Shown here in pieces: positions 16,553-25,227 of a stretch of DNA of 64,000 nt; within the stretch, counting starts at the first letter, position 1; each line of letters starts with the position of its first letter. The position numbers were made by a program, and so were the translations under genes. The stretch is taken from NCBI GenBank assembly GCA_049889915.1, contig JBMHCM010000063.1:1-64000 (forward strand). Direction: 5' to 3'. This DNA comes from UBA8337 sp049889915 (GTDB lineage Bacteria > Pseudomonadota > Alphaproteobacteria > RS24). The notes below the pieces were generated by a model. It saw nothing but the letters and a program-made list of their open reading frames with translations. It was not told the origin of the DNA and ran no database searches.

Positions 16553-17668
16553 ATGGCCAAAGCCGATTATTACGAGCTGTTGGGAGTGGACCGCGGCGCC
16601 GATGCGGCGGCGCTTAAATCCGCCTATCGCAAGCTGGCCAAACAATATCACCCTGACCTTAATCCGGGTGATGAGGCAGCCGAGAAGAAATTCAAGGAAA
16701 TCTCGGAAGCCTATGATGTGCTGAAGGATGAGCAAAGCCGTGCCGCTTATGACCAATTCGGCCATGCCGCTTTTGAAAATGGCGGCGCCGGCGGATTTAG
16801 CGGCCAAGCCGGTGGCGGCGGGTTTTCCGGATTTGGTGATATTGGCGATATTTTTGAAGAATTTTTCGGCGGCAGAGGTGGCAGCGGCCGGCAGCAGAGG
16901 GCGCGCCGCGGCGAAGACCTGCGCGCCGAAGTGGAGATTACCCTGCAAGAAGCCTATGACGGCACAGAGCGGCAATTAAAGCTCAATCGGGCCAGCACCT
17001 GCGCGCCCTGTGGCGGCTCTGGCGCCAAACCGGGCAGCCAGCCGGTGACCTGCGGGGTTTGCCACGGCCATGGCAAAGTGCGGGCGCAGCAAGGCTTTTT
17101 CATGGTCGAGCGGACCTGTCATCAATGCCAAGGCAGCGGGCAAACCATTGCCGACCCATGCGGTGAGTGTGGCGGCCGCGGGCAAGTTGCCGAAAGCCGC
17201 ACCCTGTCGGTTTCGGTGCCGGCCGGGGTCGAAGACGGCACCCGCATTCGCCTGTCGGGCGAGGGCAATGCCGGCCCCAATGGCGCGGCGCATGGCGATT
17301 TATATGTTTTTGTCTCGGTTCGCCCACACAGCTTCCTGCAACGCGACGGTGCCGATCTGTTTTGCGCCATGCCGGTACCGTTTGATTTGGCGGTGCGCGG
17401 CGGTGCACTGGAAGTACCGCTCTTGGGTGGCAAGAAGGTCAAGCTGACGCTGCCCGAAGCGGCGCAAAGCGGCCAACAATTCCGCCTGCGCGGTAAGGGC
17501 ATGCCGGTATTGCGGGCCCGCAAACATGGCGATCTTTATGTGCAAATCGACATTGAGACACCCAGCGGGCTGAGCAAGCAGCAACAAAAATTATTCGATG
17601 CCTTTGCCGAAAATCTCGAAACTGAGAATTATCCCGACACAAAAGATTTTCTCGACAGGGCCAAATAG
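16553..17668 (+). CDS. dnaJ: Chaperone DnaJ (Hsp40)
   Basis: Co-chaperone stimulating DnaK ATPase. 371 residues. J domain with the HPD motif (QYHPDLNPGDEAAEKKFKEIS), a Gly/Phe-rich segment (~70-115), four CxxCxGxG zinc repeats (CAPCGGSG, CGVCHGHG, CHQCQGSG, CGECGGRG; ~residues 144-210), then the two C-terminal beta domains (PHSFLQRDGADLFC). AAGGAGG lies upstream of the ATG. The stop codon lies in a degenerate 11-bp tandem repeat. Confidence 0.98.
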   Translation: MAKADYYELLGVDRGADAAALKSAYRKLAKQYHPDLNPGDEAAEKKFKEISEAYDVLKDEQSRAAYDQFGHAAFENGGAGGFSGQAGGGGFSGFGDIGDIFEEFFGGRGGSGRQQRARRGEDLRAEVEITLQEAYDGTERQLKLNRASTCAPCGGSGAKPGSQPVTCGVCHGHGKVRAQQGFFMVERTCHQCQGSGQTIADPCGECGGRGQVAESRTLSVSVPAGVEDGTRIRLSGEGNAGPNGAAHGDLYVFVSVRPHSFLQRDGADLFCAMPVPFDLAVRGGALEVPLLGGKKVKLTLPEAAQSGQQFRLRGKGMPVLRARKHGDLYVQIDIETPSGLSKQQQKLFDAFAENLETENYPDTKDFLDRAK

Positions 17669-17699
17669 GGGCCAAATAAGAGCAAAATAGAGGCGAAAT
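17657..17699. repeat. Degenerate 11-bp tandem repeat across the dnaJ stop
   Basis: Four adjacent units ending in AAAT: AGGGCCAAAT, AGGGGCCAAAT, AAGAGCAAAAT, AGAGGCGAAAT (17657-17699), with a further weaker AAAAGCAAGGC. The dnaJ stop codon falls at the first unit boundary. Confidence 0.7.
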
Positions 17700-17755
17700 A
17701 AAAGCAAGGCAAAACGCCATAGAGTTTTTGCCGACCGCCTGCTATAGCTTGGCGC

Positions 17756-18586
17756 ATGAGTGAGCAAATGAACCAACAGCTGAAACTGGTCATTAATGGG
17801 TGCGCTGGTCGGATGGGCCAAGCGTTGACCCGCTTGGTGCTGGCCGACGCGCGGCTGCAACTGGCCGGTGGGCTGGAAGCCGCCGACAGTGACGCTTTAG
17901 GCCAAGATGTAGCCGCCTTGGCCGGTCTGCCGCCCTGCGGAGTAACGGCCAGTGATGATGCGCTGCGCCTGCTGAGCCAAGCCGATGCGGTGATTGATTT
18001 CACTGCGCCGGCCGCCACGGTTGAGCTGGCCGGTCTGGCCGCGCAAGCGCGTATCGTCCACATTATCGGCACTACCGGTTTTACCGCGGCGCAAGAGGCT
18101 GATATTGCCGCCGCCGCCCGGCACGCAAAAATCGTCAAATCCGGCAATATGAGCCTTGGCATTAATTTGCTGGCCGGTTTGGTGCGGCAAGCGGCGCAAA
18201 AGCTCGGCACGGATTGGGATATTGAAATTCTCGACATGCACCATCGCCATAAGGTCGACGCGCCATCCGGCACGGCTTTGCTGTTGGCCGAGGCGGCGGC
18301 GGACGGCCGCAATGTGGCGCTTGACGATGTTAAAGAAAGCGGCCGCGACGGCATAACCGGCGCCCGACAAAACGGTGCCATCGGCATTGCGGCGCTGCGC
18401 GGCGGCTCGGTGGTCGGCGACCATGAGGTTATTTTCGCCTCAGAAAATGAACAAATCCGCCTCAGCCACCGCGCCGAGCAACGCGATATTTTTGCCCGCG
18501 GCGCGCTGGCTGCGGCCCTCTGGGCGGCCGAGCAATCTGAGGGCCTGTATAGCATGGCCGATGTGCTGGGTCTGGCAGAGCAATAA
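17756..18586 (+). CDS. dapB: 4-hydroxy-tetrahydrodipicolinate reductase
   Basis: NAD(P)H-dependent step of lysine and diaminopimelate synthesis. 276 residues. Nucleotide-binding LVINGCAGRMGQALTRLV at the N-terminus, VIDFTAPA, IIGTTGFTAAQ, SGNMSLGINLLAGLV, and the active-site signature EILDMHHRHKVDAPSGTALLL containing the catalytic His and the Lys. GSVVGDHEVIF follows. Starts at ATG 17756; an ATG four codons later is possible. Weak TATAGC just upstream without a matching -35. Confidence 0.97.
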   Translation: MSEQMNQQLKLVINGCAGRMGQALTRLVLADARLQLAGGLEAADSDALGQDVAALAGLPPCGVTASDDALRLLSQADAVIDFTAPAATVELAGLAAQARIVHIIGTTGFTAAQEADIAAAARHAKIVKSGNMSLGINLLAGLVRQAAQKLGTDWDIEILDMHHRHKVDAPSGTALLLAEAAADGRNVALDDVKESGRDGITGARQNGAIGIAALRGGSVVGDHEVIFASENEQIRLSHRAEQRDIFARGALAAALWAAEQSEGLYSMADVLGLAEQ

Positions 18587-18618
18587 TCCATAATCAACGC
18601 AAGCGTAAGGAGCGTCAC

Positions 18619-19239
18619 ATGAGCCGTTTAGTTCTGGTCCGTCATGGACAAAGTGAATGGAATGAAAAAAACCTGTTTACCGGCTGGCGCGACCCTGACC
18701 TGACCGCGCAAGGTGTGAATGAGGCGCGCGCCGCCGGCCGCGCCTTGAAAGCGGCCAATATGCAGTTTGATGTTGCCTATACCTCAAACCTGCAACGGGC
18801 CCAAAAAACCCTCGCCCTGATGTTGGAAGAACAAGGCCAAGAGCTGCCGACCACCCGTCACGAAGCGTTGAATGAACGTGACTATGGCGATTTGGCCGGT
18901 CTCAATAAGGATGATGCGCGCGAAAAATGGGGCGAAGAACAAGTGCATATTTGGCGCCGCAGCTTTGACATACCGCCGCCCGGTGGCGAAAGCCTGAAGG
19001 ACACGGCCGACCGCGTGCTTCCGTATTTCGAAGCGGAAATTCTGCCGCTGCTGAAAGCCGGTAAGGATATTCTCATCGCCGCCCATGGCAACAGCCTGCG
19101 CGCCTTGGTGATGTATCTCGATAAATTGACGCCGGAAGAAATCATTGAAGTGAATATCGGCACTGGTGAGCCGTATCATTATCAATTGGATGCTGACGGC
19201 ACGGTGACGGCGAAAGAGATTTTGCACCCCGGCGCTTAA
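18619..19239 (+). CDS. gpmA: 2,3-bisphosphoglycerate-dependent phosphoglycerate mutase
   Basis: Interconverts 3- and 2-phosphoglycerate in glycolysis. 206 residues, the shorter form common in alphaproteobacteria. LVLVRHGQSEWNEKNLFTGW supplies the phosphohistidine (RHG), ALNERDYGDLAGLNKDD and AAHGNSLRALVMYL the other catalytic residues, ending GEPYHYQLD. AAGGAG ribosome site 10 nt upstream. 32 bp after dapB, probably co-transcribed. Confidence 0.97.
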   Translation: MSRLVLVRHGQSEWNEKNLFTGWRDPDLTAQGVNEARAAGRALKAANMQFDVAYTSNLQRAQKTLALMLEEQGQELPTTRHEALNERDYGDLAGLNKDDAREKWGEEQVHIWRRSFDIPPPGGESLKDTADRVLPYFEAEILPLLKAGKDILIAAHGNSLRALVMYLDKLTPEEIIEVNIGTGEPYHYQLDADGTVTAKEILHPGA

Positions 19240-19255
19240 TCAGCCCATCATCGAG

Positions 19256-19768
19256 CTATCGAGCGGGTGGCGGGGCCGTACGGCCATCGCGCAAATCGGC
19301 CAAGCTCAGTTGCAGGCTGGCCGCCAAGCTGGCCCGCTCATCGGGCGATAAAAACGCCCCGACGGAAACATATTTGCCATGCGATGAGAGGATGAGATTG
19401 CCGATCTCCTCGCCATTTTCGCCAAACCGCTCCAGCTTGACGCGCACCCAATAGGGGTCAAATTGCCAATTACGAATGACGCCCAGCGCATTAACCTGGC
19501 TGAACACCAAATGATTGTCTTGCATTTTGAGCGTCTCATAACGGCGGCCATAGCGATAATTGAGACGAAACGCGCTATATAGCAAGAACACTTCCAGCCC
19601 GAAAAAGCCGAAAACCGGCCACGCCCCCAGCGACCAGAAATACGCCCCGACCGTGAAGGAAACCGCGGCCACAAAAGCCATCAGCCAAAAAAAGCCGCGC
19701 TGCGACAATGACATATTGGGACGCAGAACGAGGCTGAAATCAGCCGGCAGAGGAAAGGCTTGGCTCAT
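19256..19768 (-). CDS. DUF2244 membrane protein
   Basis: Unknown-function integral inner-membrane protein. 170 residues from ATG 19766-19768 (MSQAFPLPADFSLVLRPNMSL); the frame continues to 19795 without a better start. FSLVLRPNMSLSQRGF is the family's opening signature; two hydrophobic segments (GFFWLMAFVAAVSFTVGAYF and WPVFGFFGLEVFLLYSAFRL) form a hairpin near residues 27-70, followed by a soluble C-terminal domain. Often beside nth in alphaproteobacteria; here divergent from it. Confidence 0.85.
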   Translation of the reverse strand: MSQAFPLPADFSLVLRPNMSLSQRGFFWLMAFVAAVSFTVGAYFWSLGAWPVFGFFGLEVFLLYSAFRLNYRYGRRYETLKMQDNHLVFSQVNALGVIRNWQFDPYWVRVKLERFGENGEEIGNLILSSHGKYVSVGAFLSPDERASLAASLQLSLADLRDGRTAPPPAR

Positions 19769-19887
19769 GGGCGGTAAATTAAGCCGACGGGGCACAGCGA
19801 CAAGTCGCCAGATGGTCGCAAGGCGTCTGCCGGTAAATTAGCCCGGCCCCGCTTGCCAAGCCGCCAGTGGCGCGCTAGGTCTCTGAC

Positions 19888-20526
19888 ATGAAAGTGGCTC
19901 AGATACCTGAATTTTTTGCGCGCCTGTCGGCCGATGATCCAGCTCCGACAACCGAGCTGAATTTCAGCAATCATTTCACGCTTTTGGTGGCGGTGGTGCT
20001 GTCGGCGCAAGCGACCGATAAGGGCGTCAATAAAGCCACTGAAAGCCTGTTCAAACGGGCCGATAATGCCGCCGCCATGGCAGCACTGGGCGAAGACACC
20101 ATTCGCGAAGAAATTAAAACCATCGGCCTGTATCGCAATAAAGCAAAAAATGTCCATGCGCTGTCCGTGACCCTGCGTGATGAATTTGACGGCCGCGTGC
20201 CGGATGATATGGAAACCCTGATGAGCCTGCCGGGGGTCGGACGCAAAACCGCCAATGTGGTGATGAATGAGGCTTTTGGCGTTGCAACTTTCGCGGTCGA
20301 TACGCATGTTTTTCGGGTCTCCAACCGCACCGGCATGGCGCCGGGCAAAACCGAATTGGCGGTCGAGAAAAAACTCGACCGCCGCGTGCCCGAGCCCTAT
20401 CGGCGACACGCCCATCATTGGTTGATCCTGCATGGCCGCTATGTCTGCTTGGCGCGCAAACCGAAATGCTATAATTGCAATGTCAGTGATTTATGCCGCT
20501 ATAAACCGAAAACCGAACACCCTTAA
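19888..20526 (+). CDS. nth: Endonuclease III
   Basis: Bifunctional glycosylase/AP lyase removing oxidised pyrimidines. 212 residues. Helix-hairpin-helix LPGVGRKTANVVMNEAFG contains the catalytic Lys; VDTHVFRVSNR has the catalytic Asp; the C-terminal C-x6-C-x2-C-x5-C (CLARKPKCYNCNVSDLC) binds a 4Fe-4S cluster. LSAQATDKGVNKAT is also typical. Followed 48 bp later by a PfkB-family kinase, an arrangement common in Rhodospirillales-like genomes. Confidence 0.98.
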   Translation: MKVAQIPEFFARLSADDPAPTTELNFSNHFTLLVAVVLSAQATDKGVNKATESLFKRADNAAAMAALGEDTIREEIKTIGLYRNKAKNVHALSVTLRDEFDGRVPDDMETLMSLPGVGRKTANVVMNEAFGVATFAVDTHVFRVSNRTGMAPGKTELAVEKKLDRRVPEPYRRHAHHWLILHGRYVCLARKPKCYNCNVSDLCRYKPKTEHP

Positions 20527-20574
20527 ATAGCCATCAGCGTTTACCGCCTGCCTTTGCGTAAAGGAATTGCCTTC

Positions 20575-21633
20575 ATGACCAGCTTCGAGAAACCATCCAA
20601 CAGCGCCGCTGACAACGCCTCTAAGACCAATGGCCAACGCATCACCGGCATGGGTGCCGCTCTGGTCGACCTGTTTGCCGATGTCAGCGATGACACATTG
20701 GCCGCTTTGGGCAGTGCTAAAGCTTCTATGGCGTTGATTGACGCCGCGCAATCGGACGCCATGCAGGCCGAGGTCAGCGTGCACACACAACGGCCCGGCG
20801 GCTCGGCCGCCAATTCGATTGCCGGCATGGCCGCTTTGGGCGTGGCCACCGGCTTTGTCGGCAAAACCGGCGATGACGCGCTGGGACAGGTTTTTGCCGA
20901 TGATTTTGCCCGCCTCAATGTCGCCTTTCCGCAAAACGCCAATCACGCCGATGGGGCGGCCGACCGGCTGCCGACCGGCCATTGTTTGGTATTGGTGACC
21001 CCGGATGCGGAGCGTACCATGCACACGGTTTTGGGCGCCGCCGTGACCACCGCACCGGATGATTTGGACGCCGATTTATTGTCTGATACGGCGTTGTTTT
21101 TCGCCGAGGGTTATATTTGGGACAGCCCGACCGCCAAGCAGGCTTTTTTACAAGCGGCCGAGAAGGTGCGCGGCCAAGGCGGCAAGGTCGCCTTTTCCTT
21201 GGCGGACGGGTTTTGTGTCGAGCGGCATCATGCCGATTTCATGGCTCTGCTCGACAGCCATATTGATATTGTGCTGGCCAATGAGGCGGAAATCACCGCC
21301 CTGTTCGGCTCTGACGACCCGCAAAACATTGCTCCACTTTTCGCCCAACATAATCTGCTGGGCGCAGTGACCTACGGGGCCGATGGCGCTTATGTGTTTG
21401 ACGGCGATGAGATGGCGCATGTGGCGGCGCAAAAAATTGACGATATTGTCGATTTGACCGGCGCCGGCGACCAGTTCGCGGCAGGCTTTTTGGCTGCCTT
21501 GCATAGCGGCAAAAGCCCCGAAAAAGCGGCTGCTACAGGCATTATTGCCGCGTCTGAAGTGATCCGTCATTTCGGGCCGCGCCCGCAAACCGATGTGGCG
21601 GCGCAATTGGCGGCGGCCGGTCTGGCGCTTTAG
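20575..21633 (+). CDS. PfkB-family carbohydrate/nucleoside kinase (adenosine kinase-like)
   Basis: Ribokinase/adenosine kinase superfamily; substrate not determined. 352 residues from ATG 20575 with AAGGA 11 nt upstream (a TTG at 20554 is rejected). First PfkB signature region RPGGSAANSIAGMAALGVATGFVGKTGDDALG; second signature DLTGAGDQFAAGFLAAL with the catalytic Asp. The middle VLVTPDAERTMHTVLGAA and FFAEGYIWDSP resemble adenosine kinase-like proteins near nth in other alphaproteobacteria. Followed by a 14-15 bp tandem repeat across its stop codon. Confidence 0.85.
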   Translation: MTSFEKPSNSAADNASKTNGQRITGMGAALVDLFADVSDDTLAALGSAKASMALIDAAQSDAMQAEVSVHTQRPGGSAANSIAGMAALGVATGFVGKTGDDALGQVFADDFARLNVAFPQNANHADGAADRLPTGHCLVLVTPDAERTMHTVLGAAVTTAPDDLDADLLSDTALFFAEGYIWDSPTAKQAFLQAAEKVRGQGGKVAFSLADGFCVERHHADFMALLDSHIDIVLANEAEITALFGSDDPQNIAPLFAQHNLLGAVTYGADGAYVFDGDEMAHVAAQKIDDIVDLTGAGDQFAAGFLAALHSGKSPEKAAATGIIAASEVIRHFGPRPQTDVAAQLAAAGLAL

Positions 21634-21668
21634 CGCCACCCGTTTTCGCGCCACCCCTTTAGCGCAAC
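21628..21668. repeat. 14-15 bp tandem repeat across the PfkB-kinase stop
   Basis: CTTTAGCGCCACCC (21628-21641), GTTTTCGCGCCACCC (21642-21656) and CTTTAGCGCAAC (21657-21668). The stop TAG at 21631-21633 lies in the first unit and is repeated in the third. Confidence 0.75.
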
Positions 21669-21687
21669 AGGGCGCAGGCCCGAACGG

Positions 21688-22635
21688 TCAGATTTTCCGC
21701 AACATCACCCGGTCGATACGGTGGTCTTCGCCCTTGTGCAGGATAAGGTCGGCACGGCCGCGTGTCGGCAGGATGTTTTCTTGCAGGTTTTTCGAATTGA
21801 TCCGCGTCCAAATATCAATGGCGGTGGCTTCCGCCGCCGCATCATCCAATCCGGCATAACGCTGAAAATACGCACCGGGTTGGCGAAAGGCGGTTTGGCG
21901 CAATGACATGAAGCGCTCAACATACCAGCGGCGAATGGTGTCAGCCTCAGCATCGATATAAATCGAAAAGTCGAAATAATCAGACACGAAAGGAATTTCA
22001 TTGCCTTCTTCAGCCAGGCTGGCCGGTTGCAACACATTCAGACCTTCGACAATCAGGATATCAGGCTTCGCCACGGTGATTTTATCATCCGGCAAAATAT
22101 CATAGGCAATATGCGAATAGACCGGCGCATCGGCCTGCGGGCGGCCCGATTTGACATCGGCCAGAAAGCGCCGCAGGCGGCGCAGGTCAAAACTTTCAGG
22201 AAACCCTTTGCGCTGCATGAGCTGGCGCGCCTCCAATTTGGCATTGGGATATAAAAACCCATCCGTGGTGATCAAATCGACTTTCGGATGCGACGGCCAG
22301 CGGGCCAGCATTTCGCGCAAAATACGCGACGTGGTGCTTTTGCCGACCGCCACCGAGCCGGCAACCCCAATGATAAACGGCACTTTTTGTTCCTTGCCGA
22401 GAAACTGATTGGTCGCGCCATATAGGCCTTGCGCTGCCTCAACATAAAGGCTGAGCAAGCGCGATAAAGGCAGGTAAATTTCTTCCACCTCGGACAGCGA
22501 CACGGTTTCGCCCAGGCCGCGCAATTTGGTCAGCTCGGCTTCGGTCAAGGTCAACTCGGCGCCTTTGCGCAATTGCCCCCATTCATCATTGCTGAACTGC
22601 CGATAAGGCGACACATCTTGCGGCTGCGAAATCAT
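21688..22635 (-). CDS. coaA: Pantothenate kinase, type I (CoaA)
   Basis: Phosphorylates pantothenate, first step of coenzyme A synthesis. 315 residues from ATG 22633-22635 (MISQPQDVSPYRQFSNDEW), GGGG upstream; a longer frame would overlap hisE. Walker A GVAGSVAVGKSTTSR, then VDLITTDGFLYPN, RKGFPESFDLRRLRRFL and ILIVEGLNVLQ, and YFDFSIYIDAEADTIRRWYVERF. Last gene of the his cluster, as in Rhizobium-type his-coaA loci. Confidence 0.97.
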   Translation of the reverse strand: MISQPQDVSPYRQFSNDEWGQLRKGAELTLTEAELTKLRGLGETVSLSEVEEIYLPLSRLLSLYVEAAQGLYGATNQFLGKEQKVPFIIGVAGSVAVGKSTTSRILREMLARWPSHPKVDLITTDGFLYPNAKLEARQLMQRKGFPESFDLRRLRRFLADVKSGRPQADAPVYSHIAYDILPDDKITVAKPDILIVEGLNVLQPASLAEEGNEIPFVSDYFDFSIYIDAEADTIRRWYVERFMSLRQTAFRQPGAYFQRYAGLDDAAAEATAIDIWTRINSKNLQENILPTRGRADLILHKGEDHRIDRVMLRKI

Positions 22636-22648
22636 ATTTACCCCAAAC

Positions 22649-22978
22649 TTACGATGTCGATTGTGGCCGCGCCGCTTTTTCGGCCAGACCGGATGTGCCT
22701 TGCCGGCGCTGTAATTCGTCAATCATCTGCGCTGGGGTCAGCCCACGCGCCGCCAACACGACCAGCAAATGATACAGCACATCAGCCGCCTCACCGAGCA
22801 GTGCCGCATCATCTTCACCAATTGCGGCGAGCGCCGCTTCGACGCCCTCTTCGCCAAGCTTTTTGGCGGCACGCGGCAGGTCAGCCAGCAATTGCGCCGA
22901 ATAGCTGGTCGCCGGATCGGCCGCTTTGCGCGCCTCGATCTCGGCAAATAAGGTCTCTATGAAAGCCATCTCGCTCAT
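22649..22978 (-). CDS. hisE: Phosphoribosyl-ATP pyrophosphohydrolase
   Basis: Second step of histidine biosynthesis. 109 residues, the monofunctional form. SYSAQLLADLPRAAKKLGEEGVEAALAAIGEDDAALLGEAADVLYHLLVVLAARG contains the conserved helix pair with metal-binding Glu/Asp (K-x-x-EE-x-x-E and EAADVLYH). 13 bp before coaA. The 98-bp gap from hisF is the longest in the cluster and contains a 9-bp tandem repeat (23030-23047). Confidence 0.97.
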   Translation of the reverse strand: MSEMAFIETLFAEIEARKAADPATSYSAQLLADLPRAAKKLGEEGVEAALAAIGEDDAALLGEAADVLYHLLVVLAARGLTPAQMIDELQRRQGTSGLAEKAARPQSTS

Positions 22979-23076
22979 TTTCGTCTCCCCGCTTCAGCCG
23001 TAGCGACTTTTATCGGTAAAAGCAATTCATCCGATTTGTCCGATTGCTGACCCGATCTCCTATATCACCGGTCCCC

Positions 23077-23865
23077 TTAAACAGTCTCAGCGTGCGGCAA
23101 CCGCACCGACAGGCCGGACGCCGCCATCGCCGCTTTGGCCTCGCCAATCGTGTAGGTGCCGAAATGAAATATCGACGCCGCCAAGACCGCACTAGCATGG
23201 CCGTCCACCACCCCATCGACCAAATGCTGCAACGCGCCGACGCCGCCTGACGCAATCACCGGCACCGGCACCGCATCGGCAATGGCGCGGGTCAGCGGCA
23301 AATCAAAACCCGATTTAGTGCCGTCACGGTCCATGGAGGTAAGCAGAATTTCACCGGCCCCGCGGGCCGCCATATCGCGGGCAAAATCGACCGCCTCAAT
23401 GCCGGTCGCCTCGCGCCCGCCATGGGTGAAGATTTCCCAGCGCGGGCCGTTGCTGTCCTCATCAACCTGTTTGGCATCAATGGCTACGACAATACATTGC
23501 GCGCCGAATTTTTCTGACGCCGCCGCAATCACATCCGGATCGCGCACCGCCGCCGTATTGAAAGACACCTTATCGGCACCGGCCAGCAAGAGCCGTCTGA
23601 CATCATCAACCTGGCGCACACCGCCGCCGACCGTCAGCGGCATGAAACATTGCTCAGCCGTGCGGCGCACCACATCCAACAGCGTGTCGCGGCCTTCATG
23701 GCTGGCCGAAATATCGAGAAAACACAGCTCATCAGCGCCCGCCGCATCATAAGCGCGGGCCGCTTCCACCGGATCACCGGCATCAACCAAATCGACAAAA
23801 TTAACGCCTTTGACGACCCGCCCTTCATGTACATCGAGGCAGGGGATGATGCGGGTTTTCAACAT
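23077..23865 (-). CDS. hisF: Imidazole glycerol phosphate synthase, cyclase subunit
   Basis: Forms imidazole glycerol phosphate and AICAR using ammonia from HisH. 262 residues of (beta/alpha)8 barrel. Starts MLKTRIIPCLDVHEGRVVKGVNF (catalytic Asp in CLDV), EVDELCFLDI-like ADELCFLDISAS, PLTVGGGVRQVDDVRRLLLAGADKVSFNTAA, TKSGFDLPLTRAI with the second catalytic Asp, and VIASGGVGALQHL. ATG overlaps the hisA stop by one base. Confidence 0.98.
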   Translation of the reverse strand: MLKTRIIPCLDVHEGRVVKGVNFVDLVDAGDPVEAARAYDAAGADELCFLDISASHEGRDTLLDVVRRTAEQCFMPLTVGGGVRQVDDVRRLLLAGADKVSFNTAAVRDPDVIAAASEKFGAQCIVVAIDAKQVDEDSNGPRWEIFTHGGREATGIEAVDFARDMAARGAGEILLTSMDRDGTKSGFDLPLTRAIADAVPVPVIASGGVGALQHLVDGVVDGHASAVLAASIFHFGTYTIGEAKAAMAASGLSVRLPHAETV

Positions 23866-24593
23866 TACACCACCCCGTCTATGGCCAAGGCGGCCGCTGC
23901 ATCAAGCCGCCCATCATATAAGGCGCGGCCGGAAATGGCCCCGACAATACCGTCGGCCGCATGCGGCAACAGGGCTTTCACATCGTCAAGGCCGGCCAGC
24001 CCGCCGGAGGCAATAACCGGAATGGATGTGGCCTGCGCCAGTGCCACTGTGGCTTGCACATTGACGCCTTTCAACAAACCGTCGCGGTCAATATCGGTGT
24101 AAATCAACGCCGCTACACCGGCATCTTCAAACCGCGCCGCCAATTCGCTGACTTGCATTTCACTGGCTTCGGCCCAGCCTTCAACGGCGACGAAACCGCC
24201 GCGCGCATCAATGCCGACAGCAATGCGGTCGGGAAATTCTTTACAAGCGGCAATCACCAAATCAGGGTCGCGCAAAGCGGCCGTGCCCAAAATCACCCGA
24301 CCGATACCTGCCGTCAGCCATGCTTCAATGGTCGCCATATCGCGAATGCCGCCACCCAATTGAGTGCGCGCCGGACTGGCTTTGACAATCGCCTCAACGG
24401 CCGCCCGATTGACCGGGGCACCGGCAAAGGCGCCGTCCAAATCGACAATGTGCAAATGCGAAAAGCCTTGTTCGGCAAAAGCGCGGGCTTGCGCGGCCGG
24501 GTTGTCGTTAAAAATCGTTGCGCGCTGCATATCGCCTTGCTCGAGCCGCACACATTGGCCGTCTTTCAAATCAATCGCCGGAAACAGGATCAT
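23865..24593 (-). CDS. hisA: ProFAR isomerase
   Basis: Isomerises the ribose of ProFAR in histidine synthesis; paralogous barrel to HisF. 242 residues from ATG 24591-24593 (MILFPAIDLKDGQCVRLEQGD), which overlaps the hisH stop as ATGA; a GTG three codons upstream is less likely. LHIVDLDGAFAGAPVNRAAVEAI, QLGGGIRDMATIEAWLTAGIGRVILGT, YTDIDRDGLLKGVN and VIASGGLAGLDDV are typical. Confidence 0.98.
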   Translation of the reverse strand: MILFPAIDLKDGQCVRLEQGDMQRATIFNDNPAAQARAFAEQGFSHLHIVDLDGAFAGAPVNRAAVEAIVKASPARTQLGGGIRDMATIEAWLTAGIGRVILGTAALRDPDLVIAACKEFPDRIAVGIDARGGFVAVEGWAEASEMQVSELAARFEDAGVAALIYTDIDRDGLLKGVNVQATVALAQATSIPVIASGGLAGLDDVKALLPHAADGIVGAISGRALYDGRLDAAAALAIDGVV

Positions 24594-25216
24594 GGCCGCC
24601 ACTCCAAAAAATTGCCGATAAGCTGCAGCCCGGCCTGCTGACTTTTTTCCGGGTGAAATTGCGTGCCGACCATATTGTCGCGCGCCAAAGCGGCCACCAG
24701 CTCTGCGCCATAGCTTACCGTCGCGGCAATGTCGCGTGTCGGGGTGACATCCGTTGCGGCAAAGCCATGCACGAAATACATATCCGCCCCGTCCAGCCCG
24801 TCAAAAACCGCATGCGGTCGGCTCAGCGCCAAATTATTCCAGCCCATATGCGGCACTTTCAGCGGTGCCGCAACAGGCAACGGACGCACCTCGGCGTCAA
24901 ACCAGCCAAGCCCGTCAAACCGACCGCGCTCAACGCCCAGCCGACACATTAATTGCAGGCCGACACAAATGCCGAGAAATGGTTGGCCTTTTTCAATGAC
25001 CGCTTCATTGAGCGCTTGCCACATGCCGTCAATCGCTTGCAGCCCGGCCAGACAATCGCCAAAGGCACCGACACCGGGCAGGATGATATGTTCGGCGCGC
25101 GCAACCACCTCCGGGTCTTGCGTCAACACGACATCGCGACCGCCCGCCATATGCGCCACGGCCTTTTGCGCCGAGCGCAAATTGCCCGAGCCATAATCAA
25201 TAATTGCAATACTCAT
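24590..25216 (-). CDS. hisH: Imidazole glycerol phosphate synthase, glutaminase subunit
   Basis: Class I glutaminase delivering ammonia to HisF. 208 residues. MSIAIIDYGSGNLRSAQKAVAHM, ILPGVGAFGDCLAGL, nucleophile elbow FLGICVGLQLM (Cys), and the catalytic His-Glu in TQFHPEKSQQAGLQLIGNFLEW near the end. Translationally coupled to hisA (ATGA). Confidence 0.98.
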   Translation of the reverse strand: MSIAIIDYGSGNLRSAQKAVAHMAGGRDVVLTQDPEVVARAEHIILPGVGAFGDCLAGLQAIDGMWQALNEAVIEKGQPFLGICVGLQLMCRLGVERGRFDGLGWFDAEVRPLPVAAPLKVPHMGWNNLALSRPHAVFDGLDGADMYFVHGFAATDVTPTRDIAATVSYGAELVAALARDNMVGTQFHPEKSQQAGLQLIGNFLEWRP

Positions 25217-25227
25217 AATGGCGCCCG